Source: Dyella subtropica (GTDB lineage: Bacteria > Pseudomonadota > Gammaproteobacteria > Xanthomonadales > Rhodanobacteraceae). Taken from it: 64,000 nt of DNA. Shown here in pieces: positions 58,045 to 64,000 of this stretch. The stretch lies in contig NZ_JAPDPD010000012.1 of the NCBI RefSeq assembly GCF_026283965.1, positions 62,001 through 126,000 on the forward strand, given 5' to 3'. Each line of letters begins with the position of its first letter. Position 1 is the first letter of the stretch. The translations under genes and the position numbers were made by a program. The notes under the pieces were generated by a model that was given only the letters and a program-made list of their open reading frames with translations, did no database searches and was not told the DNA's origin.

Positions 58045-58643
58045 CAGCGCCCGCCGCGGATACCGATGAACTGCAGGAATTCCGAGCGGGTGCGCGCGTC
58101 GTCACGGAACGCGCCGAGCATCTGGCTGGTGATCATCGATACGCCGCGCTTATGCACACCGCGGGTGGTCATGCACTCGTGGCTAGCGTCGATCACCACC
58201 GCCACGCCCAACGGCTCCAGGTTTTCCTGGATGCATTGCGCGATCTGCGCGGTGAGCTTCTCCTGCACCTGAAAGCGGCGGGCATAGGCCTCGACCACGC
58301 GGGCGAGCTTGCTGATGCCGACCACGCGATGGGTGGGCAGGTAGCCGACATGGGCGCGGCCGACGATCGGGGCCATGTGATGTTCGCAGTGGCTTTCGAA
58401 CTCGATGTCGCGCAAGACCACCATTTCGTCGTAGCCGGCCACTTCCTTGAAGGTGCGGCGCAGGTACTCGCCCGGGTCGGTCTGGTAACCGGAGAACCAG
58501 TCGCGATACGCCTTCACCACGCGCTTGGGCGTATCGAGCAGGCCTTCGCGGTTCGGATCCTCGCCGGACCAGCGCAACAGCACGCGTACGGCCTCCTCAG
58601 CCTGCTCGCGGGTGACGTCGGTCGGGTGGGTCGGGTCGCTCAT
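58044..58643 (-). CDS. folE: GTP cyclohydrolase I
   Basis: Turns GTP into 7,8-dihydroneopterin triphosphate, first step of folate and pterin synthesis; cytoplasmic decamer. The 199-residue protein has the zinc ligands Cys86 and His89 in SHCEHH and Cys157 in SHECMTTRG, with catalytic His88 and His155, the family set. The ATG at 58643 follows AAGGAA and is preferred to an in-frame start eight codons upstream. Confidence 0.97.
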   Translation of the reverse strand: MSDPTHPTDVTREQAEEAVRVLLRWSGEDPNREGLLDTPKRVVKAYRDWFSGYQTDPGEYLRRTFKEVAGYDEMVVLRDIEFESHCEHHMAPIVGRAHVGYLPTHRVVGISKLARVVEAYARRFQVQEKLTAQIAQCIQENLEPLGVAVVIDASHECMTTRGVHKRGVSMITSQMLGAFRDDARTRSEFLQFIGIRGGR

Positions 58644-58709
58644 GCAGATTCCTTCGGCTACGTACACAGACGATGAAGTGTAGCGCCCACGTCAAGTCCC
58701 TGGCTGGAC

Positions 58710-59504
58710 TCAGGGGTCCGGCACGAAATGGCCGGGGAAGGGCTCGGGCTGGCCCGGGCGAGGCGGCGCAGGCGGTACAACACCTTGCGCCCGCAGATGT
58801 TCCCAGGTGTCGTAGTAGAGCGTGATGACCTCATCCGGTGTGCTCGATGCCCGCTTGAAATCGACGTAGTTCACGGCGGAGTACTCGCGTTGGCCGTGGC
58901 CTGTGCCCAATGGCGCCTCGGCCTTGGCCAGGGCCGCCGCGGGAGCTGACTGGGCTGCGGCGGTATAACGGGAGGCTGCCTCCGCAGCTGGTGGCGCGGC
59001 GACCGGCGCATCCGCTTCGCGGCGCATGGGGATGGGCTGCTGCATCGGCACATAGGCCGGCTGACGACGAAACACCGCCACGCCGATCACACCCACATTG
59101 TCCGGCCGTCCGGTGCGCACGGCATAACTCTGCGCGAAATCCGCAAACACAAAATCGGCCACATGCGTGAGGCTTTTGCGCCAACCGAGCACATCCGTGT
59201 TCTCGTAAGGGTTCAGCACATAGCCCGTTTGCGACCAGTCAGCCGTTTCGCCGGAGATCGCATTCACCGCATCGACCGAGAGCACGGCCAGCACATCGTC
59301 GCCGCTGCGGCTGCGCAGGCTGACTTGGTAGCGATGGCCCGGCTGCCCGGCAATGTAGTAGCGGCCGTCGTGCTGGTAGACCGGCAGGCTGCGCTGACTG
59401 GTGCGGTCGTACACGCTGAGATCCAGCATGCGGCCGACCGCCGCGGCGTGTCCGGCATGGGTCAGGCCCGCGGCCAGGGCGAGTGTCATCAGCAAGGTTT
59501 TCAT
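58710..59504 (-). CDS. Conserved-looking secreted protein of unknown function
   Basis: 264 residues with a signal peptide (MKTLLMTLALAAGLTHAGHAAA). Residues 25-160 form one domain (DLSVYDRTSQRSLPVYQHDGRYYIAGQPGHRYQVSLRSRSGDDVLAVLSVDAVNAISGETADWSQTGYVLNPYENTDVLGWRKS) ending VIGVAVFRRQP. An Ala/Pro-rich linker and a C-terminal DEVITLYYDTWEHL plus Pro-rich tail follow. I do not recognise a named family. ATG 59504. It is probably a periplasmic envelope protein; nothing further is shown. Confidence 0.75.
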   Translation of the reverse strand: MKTLLMTLALAAGLTHAGHAAAVGRMLDLSVYDRTSQRSLPVYQHDGRYYIAGQPGHRYQVSLRSRSGDDVLAVLSVDAVNAISGETADWSQTGYVLNPYENTDVLGWRKSLTHVADFVFADFAQSYAVRTGRPDNVGVIGVAVFRRQPAYVPMQQPIPMRREADAPVAAPPAAEAASRYTAAAQSAPAAALAKAEAPLGTGHGQREYSAVNYVDFKRASSTPDEVITLYYDTWEHLRAQGVVPPAPPRPGQPEPFPGHFVPDP

Positions 59505-59576
59505 GGGACGACTCCGGCACGCATCGCAACTCGATGCATGAGGTGAAACGTCGCTATCCGGTATTTGGGGTTTGAA

Positions 59577-59602
59577 GGAGCGCACACAGGGTGCGCTCTT
59601 AC
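59577..59602. repeat. REP-like palindrome
   Basis: GAGCGCAC-ACAGG-GTGCGCTC (59578-59585 with 59591-59598) is a perfect 8-bp stem of the same word family as 57664-57687. It sits in the divergent gap between the unknown secreted protein and the shikimate dehydrogenase-like gene. Confidence 0.7.
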
Positions 59603-59674
59603 CGATGGGCGCGGGTGCGCAATCGTGGCAGGCTGGATGACTCAGATCGCATCAACGAATGACGGGAGCACCGC

Positions 59675-60490
59675 ATGACCAGCCGCATCAACCGCGATAC
59701 CCAGCTGTGCATGTCGCTGTCCGGCCGGCCAGGCAACTTCGGCACGCGCTTTCAGAATTACCTGTACGAAGCGCTGGGACTGAACTACGTCTACAAGGCT
59801 TTCACCACGCGGGATCTGCCGGCGGCGATCGGCGGTATCCGTGCACTGGGCATTCGCGGCTGCGCGATCTCGATGCCCTTCAAGGAAGCCTGCATTCCAT
59901 TGGTGGACGAGATCGATACCTCGGCCGCAGCGATCGAGTCGATCAACACCATCGTCAACGACGATGGTCACTTGCGTGCCTACAACACCGACTACATCGC
60001 AGTGGCCACGTTGATCGAACAGCATCAGGTTCCGCCGGACATCACGCTCGCCCTGCGCGGCAGCGGTGGCATGGCCAAGGCGGTGGCCTGCGCGCTGCGC
60101 GATGCCGGATTTCGTCATGGCCATATCGTCGCTCGCAATGAAACGGCCGGCCGCACGTTAGCCGAGGCCTGCGGCTACGCCTGGTCGTCCGATATGCAGG
60201 GCGTGCAGGCCGAGTTGCTGATCAACGTCACGCCGATCGGGATGGAGGGCGCGGAGGCGGATACCTTGGCTTTCAGCGAGCAGGAAGTGGAACGCGCGCG
60301 GGTGGTGTTCGACGTGGTTGCGTTGCCGCCGGAGACGCCGTTGATTCGGCTGGCACGGGCCAAGGGCAAGTCGGTGATTACCGGTGCGGAAGTGATCGTG
60401 TTGCAGGCGGTGGAGCAGTTTGTGCTGTACACGGGGGTGCGTCCCGATGACGCGCTGATTGCACGTGCAGCCGCGCATGCGATCGGTTGA
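59675..60490 (+). CDS. Shikimate 5-dehydrogenase-like protein (HI0607 type)
   Basis: NAD(P)-dependent AroE-superfamily enzyme of 271 residues, of the HI0607/SdhL subgroup. Shikimate-pocket residues are present: Ser14 and Ser16 (CMSLSG), Lys70 (SMPFKE), Asn91 (SINTIV) and Asp106 (YNTDYIA); the cofactor loop is GSGGMA at 129-134. Haemophilus HI0607 has poor shikimate turnover, so the true substrate may differ. ATG 59675 with CGGGAG. It stands alone, with no other aromatic genes nearby. Confidence 0.92.
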   Translation: MTSRINRDTQLCMSLSGRPGNFGTRFQNYLYEALGLNYVYKAFTTRDLPAAIGGIRALGIRGCAISMPFKEACIPLVDEIDTSAAAIESINTIVNDDGHLRAYNTDYIAVATLIEQHQVPPDITLALRGSGGMAKAVACALRDAGFRHGHIVARNETAGRTLAEACGYAWSSDMQGVQAELLINVTPIGMEGAEADTLAFSEQEVERARVVFDVVALPPETPLIRLARAKGKSVITGAEVIVLQAVEQFVLYTGVRPDDALIARAAAHAIG

Positions 60491-60976
60491 ATACGTTCTC
60501 GGATGGGTATCAGTGTGACTCCCTCTCACCTTCGGGGAGAGGGTTTGGGTGAGGGGCGGGTGCTCGGTTCAACGCCTCTACTACGTCATTCCGGCGTAGG
60601 CGGGAATCTAGCGGAGTGGTGCTTCGATTGTCGCGTGGTTGCGGCCTGGCTCGCCTGCCGCGGGCTTTCGAACCGCTGCCGCGGTCCGAGTCACTTTTCT
60701 CTGTTTGGCCAGAGAAAAGTAACCAAAAGAGAGGCCACCCCGGTTACGCGCCCTCCGGCTTCGCCTGCGGGTCCGTGAGGTCTGGCCGGGCTTTTCGACA
60801 CGACGTTTGGTGTCCTGTCGGGAGGCATGGGCATCCGTGCCCATGCCCCTGCGGGCCTGATCGTCCAGCCCTCACCGCTGCACAGGGGGGGCCAAGATCA
60901 AGGGCAACAGCAAGAACAAAGACGACAGCAAGAGCAAAGCAGCGGACTGCGACGACCGCCCCAAGATCGTTGACGT
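60491..60976. repeat. Complex intergenic repeat, copy 4 (convergent gap)
   Basis: Fourth copy, same orientation: CCCTCT.../GGGAGAGGG stem near 60520-60545; REP palindrome ATTCCGG/CGGGAAT (60588-60594, 60601-60607) with one mismatch; CTTTTCTCTG stem near 60695-60719; a partly decayed CGACACGAC stem near 60796-60818; and a copy-specific stem GCATGGGCA/TGCCCATGC (60825-60833, 60838-60846). It lies between convergent shikimate dehydrogenase-like and rmuC genes. Confidence 0.85.
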
Positions 60977-62425
60977 TCAGCCCTCGCCTTTTTCTTCTTC
61001 TTCGTCCTCGTCGCCATTGACCGGCGACTCACCCAGCAGCTCCTGTGCCTGTTCGCCGGGTAGCGATTCGACGTCGCGCAGTTTGCGTTGGATGGCGCGG
61101 GTGCGGACGCCGGCCTGGTCGATGACGTTGCTTGCTTCGGTGAGTTTCTTGCGGGTCTTTTCCAGCACGCCGGCGAATTTGCCGAACTCGGTCTTCACGG
61201 CGGCGAGCAATTGCCAGACTTCGCTGCTGCGCTTTTCGATCGCTAGTGTGCGGAAGCCCATCTGCAGGCTGTTGAGCAGCGCGGTCAGGGTGGTGGGGCC
61301 GGCGAGGGTGATGCGGTAGTCGCGCTGCAGCAGGTCGGAGAGGCCAGGGCGGCGGATGACTTCGGCGTAGAGGCCTTCGGTGGGCAGGAACAGGATGGCG
61401 AAGTCGGTGCTGTGCGGCGGCGCGACGTATTTGGTATGGATGCGTTTGGCCTCCTCACGCACGCGCATTTCCAGCGCGCGGCCGGCGGCCAGGGCGGCGT
61501 CGACGTCGGCAGCTTCCTGCGCGTCGAGCAGGCGCTGGTAGTCCTCGATGGGGAATTTGGCGTCGATCGGCAGCCAGACGGGCTGGTCGCCGTTGCTGCC
61601 GGGCAGGCGGATGGCGTATTCCACGCGCTCCGATGAGCCAGGCACGGTCGCCACATTGGCGGCGTATTGTTCGGGGATCAGGATCTGTTCGAGCAAGGCG
61701 CCCAGCTGCACTTCGCCAAAGGTGCCGCGCGTTTTCACATTGGTCAGTACGCGCTTGAGGTCGCCCACGCCGGTGGCGAGGCTTTGCATTTCGCCCAAGC
61801 CGCGCTGCACCGCTTCCAGCCGCTCCGAGACCAGCTTGAACGATTGGCCGAGGCGCGTTTCCAGCGTGCTCTGCAGTTTCTCGTCGACGGTGGCACGCAT
61901 CTGCTCCAGCTTCGCGGCGTTGTCGTCCTGAATCGCCTTGAGCTTGATTTCCAGCGTGGCGCGCACTTCGCCCAGGCGCTTCTCATTGTCGGCAGTGAGT
62001 GCGGCCAGGCGCTGCTGCTGCTGTTCGCCAAGGCGATTGAGGGTGAGCGTGAGTTCCTCGCGGCTCTTGCGCGCATCTTCCGTGAGGCGCTGGGCCAGGG
62101 ACTGCAGGCCGTTGTCGGTACGTTCGGTAAGCAGGTTCAGGCGCTGACCGAAACCATCGATACGCTCAGCCTGCTGCAGGTTCATACCGCCGAGCTGTTC
62201 GCCGACGTGGCCACGAAAGCGATCGAAACCCTGCTGCAGCTCCTCGCGCCCGGCGCGTTGCTCCTCGCGCAGGGCACGTTGCAGACGCTCGCCGTCGTCT
62301 TTCAGCGCGTCCAACCGCGTGGTCAGGCCCGTGTCGTTCCGGCTGCGTAACAGCATGATCTGCAGCACCAGCACGGCCAGTACGGCGACGACAACGACGA
62401 TCAGCAGTACTTCGGTGGCGGGCAT
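60977..62425 (-). CDS. rmuC: DNA recombination protein RmuC
   Basis: Predicted nuclease-like protein limiting DNA inversions in E. coli. The 482-residue chain has an N-terminal membrane helix (LLIVVVVAVLAVLVLQIMLL), a long coiled coil (residues 30-235) and the RmuC domain (GDLKRVLTNVKTRGTFGEVQLGALLEQILIPEQY; LPIDAKFPIEDYQRLLDA; DFAILFLPTEGLYAEVIRRPGL; IEKRSSEVWQLL). It ends in an acidic tail. It is anchored at the inner membrane facing the cytoplasm by inference. Confidence 0.95.
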   Translation of the reverse strand: MPATEVLLIVVVVAVLAVLVLQIMLLRSRNDTGLTTRLDALKDDGERLQRALREEQRAGREELQQGFDRFRGHVGEQLGGMNLQQAERIDGFGQRLNLLTERTDNGLQSLAQRLTEDARKSREELTLTLNRLGEQQQQRLAALTADNEKRLGEVRATLEIKLKAIQDDNAAKLEQMRATVDEKLQSTLETRLGQSFKLVSERLEAVQRGLGEMQSLATGVGDLKRVLTNVKTRGTFGEVQLGALLEQILIPEQYAANVATVPGSSERVEYAIRLPGSNGDQPVWLPIDAKFPIEDYQRLLDAQEAADVDAALAAGRALEMRVREEAKRIHTKYVAPPHSTDFAILFLPTEGLYAEVIRRPGLSDLLQRDYRITLAGPTTLTALLNSLQMGFRTLAIEKRSSEVWQLLAAVKTEFGKFAGVLEKTRKKLTEASNVIDQAGVRTRAIQRKLRDVESLPGEQAQELLGESPVNGDEDEEEEKGEG

Positions 62426-62491
62426 GAGCAGGTCCGGCGGTTACTAGTCGCGCAGTTTACGCGTTCCCGTCTCAGACGCTGCGACCGCGGA

Positions 62492-63667
62492 TTACCACAC
62501 TCGGCAGAACACCGCCTTCAGGTAACGTCCTTCCGCCACATCGCTGCGCACGGGGTGGTCGGCACCGGCGCCGCGCACGTCCAGTACCTGGATCTCACGC
62601 CCGGCATTGAGCGCCACGCGTCGCAGCATTTCGAGGAAATCCTCTTCGCTGACCAGGCCGGTGCACGAACAGGTCAGCAGCAGGCCGCCGGGCGGTATCA
62701 CGTCGAGCGCCAAGCGATTCATCGCGAAGTATTTCTTCAGCGCATCGATGACCTTGCTGCGATCGCGGGTGAGCTTGGCCGGGTCCAGCACTACGGCGTC
62801 GTATTGCTCGCCACGCGTGATGGCGTTGCGCAGCCAATCGAAGATGTCGGCCTGTTCGAAATTCGCGGTGAGCTGGTTGGCGGCGGCGTTGGCGCGGGCG
62901 ATGTCCAGGATGCCGGCGTCCATGTCGACACCGGTTGCTTCGCTCGCGCCAGCGGCCAGCGCATGCACGGCGAAACCGCCGGCGTTGCAGCACAGGTCGA
63001 GCACACGGCGGCCGCGGGCCAACTCGGCGAAGCGGCGGCGGTTGTCGCGCTGGTCGGCGAAGAAGCCGGTTTTGTGCCCGGAGCCAGGCGCGGCGTGGAA
63101 GCGCAGGCCGTGCTCGTGCACTTCCACCGCGGCAGGTGCTTCGGCGGCGCGGCAGTCGAAGGATTCCTGCTTCTGCACGTGGGTCTCGGCGAACCAGTAC
63201 AGGCGCGCGCCGGGGAAGTGCGCGAGCAGGGCGGCGTGGATGGCTTCGCGGAATTTCCACATGCCGGCGGCGAAGTACTCGATCACCAGGATGTCGGCGT
63301 AGCGGTCCACGATCAGGCCGGAGAGACCGTCGCCCTCGCTGTGCACCACGCGCCAGGCGTCGCTGTCGCCGTCCAGTTGTAGTAGCTCGCGGCGGAGTTC
63401 TACCGCACGCGCGATGCGGCCGGCGATCCAGTCGGCGTCGATGCTTTCGTCCGGGTCGTTGGTGAGCAGGCGCAAGGCGATGCGCGCATGGCCGTTCCAG
63501 AAGCCGCGACCGACGAAACGATCCTTGGCATCGACCACATCCACCACGCTGCCGGGTGGCAGCCGGCCCTCGGGTTTGTGCACTTGCGCGGACCACACCC
63601 AGGGGTGGCCGGGGGTGCGATCGGATTTGAGACGGATGACGGGGAGGGCGGGGGCGGGGCTATTCAT
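62492..63667 (-). CDS. rlmI: 23S rRNA (cytosine-C5) methyltransferase, RlmI-like
   Basis: 391 residues: N-terminal PUA domain (IRLKSDRTPGHPWVWSAQV), a central domain, and a class I SAM-dependent core with VLDLCCNAGGFAVHALAAGA (motif I), DAVVLDPAKLTRDRSKV (motif IV) and LLLTCSCTGLVSEEDFLEML with the catalytic Cys pair. In E. coli RlmI methylates C1962 of 23S rRNA. It follows rmuC upstream on the same strand with a 66-bp gap. Confidence 0.93.
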   Translation of the reverse strand: MNSPAPALPVIRLKSDRTPGHPWVWSAQVHKPEGRLPPGSVVDVVDAKDRFVGRGFWNGHARIALRLLTNDPDESIDADWIAGRIARAVELRRELLQLDGDSDAWRVVHSEGDGLSGLIVDRYADILVIEYFAAGMWKFREAIHAALLAHFPGARLYWFAETHVQKQESFDCRAAEAPAAVEVHEHGLRFHAAPGSGHKTGFFADQRDNRRRFAELARGRRVLDLCCNAGGFAVHALAAGASEATGVDMDAGILDIARANAAANQLTANFEQADIFDWLRNAITRGEQYDAVVLDPAKLTRDRSKVIDALKKYFAMNRLALDVIPPGGLLLTCSCTGLVSEEDFLEMLRRVALNAGREIQVLDVRGAGADHPVRSDVAEGRYLKAVFCRVW

Positions 63668-63722
63668 CCGCCCATGATAGCGGGTGAGCCGCTTTTACCC
63701 CTCCCCTGCTTCACACAGTGCG

Positions 63723-64000
63723 TTACCGCAGCCGCAGCGCCAGCCAGGAAAGCAGGGCCAGCAGGTTGATGCCCAGGTGCGAAACGCTGGGGCCGGCCAC
63801 GGCCAGCAGGAAGCCCTGCGAACCGACATGCCAGTCGAGGCCCAGACGCGGAGCCATCTGCAGGGTGGCGAAGACGTTGACGAAAGCGCCGCAGTGCAAT
63901 GCATAGCTCAGCACCGGTGTGGCGATCAGCGGCAACTGCATCAGCTGGGCCACGCGGGAGAGGGATACGCCACGCTCGCTGCCTTCCGTCAGCAGCACGC
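63723..64000 (-). CDS. Partial membrane protein (5' end outside window)
   Basis: The reverse strand is open from the window edge to a stop near 63723, giving about 92 C-terminal codons (RVAQLMQLPLIATPVLSYAL...GPSVSHLGINLLALLSWLALRLR). It shows two or three hydrophobic segments, so probably the end of an integral membrane protein. The family cannot be told. It lies 55 bp upstream of rlmI on the same strand. Confidence 0.55.
   Translation of the reverse strand, partial: VLLTEGSERGVSLSRVAQLMQLPLIATPVLSYALHCGAFVNVFATLQMAPRLGLDWHVGSQGFLLAVAGPSVSHLGINLLALLSWLALRLR

Overview
The window looks like chromosome of a high-GC gammaproteobacterium of the Xanthomonadales, most likely Rhodanobacteraceae (Dyella, Luteibacter or Rhodanobacter type). 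This is an inference from base composition, the many TonB-dependent receptors including an Oar-type one, the HI0607-type shikimate dehydrogenase-like protein, and the REP and 'CTTTTCTCTG' intergenic repeats. No rRNA, tRNA, CRISPR array, prophage or transposase gene was seen.

Layout. 1-3633 (minus): a chaperone-usher fimbrial operon (subunit, chaperone, usher cut by the window edge). 4111-10258 (plus): a tightly coupled operon of a membrane protein, a small XRE regulator, an S33-type alpha/beta hydrolase and a NatAB-like ABC exporter, followed by an M49-like lipoprotein peptidase. 10723-14349 (minus): a two-domain aspartyl protease with PDZ, an AraC regulator, and a DUF2975/XRE pair. 14493-16188 (plus): a second, A/T-richer ABC exporter. 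16248-18160 (minus): ferrochelatase plus hydrolase. 18284-20871 (plus): SYLF protein, tatABC, cupin_5 protein. 21353-30133: a TonB receptor, an EnvC-like protein and CtpA protease, an acid phosphatase and a second TonB receptor. 30523-39854 (plus): glutamate synthase gltBD and a large TonB receptor. 40051-42946 (plus): SpmAB-like protein, a two-domain methylglyoxal synthase and a TANGO2/NRDE protein. 42959-48644 (minus): small housekeeping genes (YchJ, DUF938 methyltransferase, NnrU, HutD, DinG, DsbA-like). 48797-55111 (minus): two large TonB receptors, both apparently starting at TTG. 55590-59504 (minus): DUF1993 protein, MFS transporter, EF-hand protein, folE and an unknown secreted protein. 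59675-64000: shikimate dehydrogenase-like protein, RmuC, RlmI and a truncated membrane protein.

Three patterns stand out. First, a complex intergenic repeat occurs four times, always in the same orientation and always between convergent genes. Every convergent gap longer than about 60 bp holds one copy, and two of its hairpins show compensatory changes between copies. Second, a 268-bp element at 23510-23777 has perfect 32-bp inverted ends and two long internal hairpins, so it should fold as a three-way junction. Third, two unrelated modules share one plan: a membrane protein followed immediately by a small XRE regulator, a palindromic operator, and a neighbouring ABC-2 exporter. These, and the duplicated methylglyoxal synthase with one decayed half, are the best candidates for undescribed biology. 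Most other genes are ordinary envelope and housekeeping functions.
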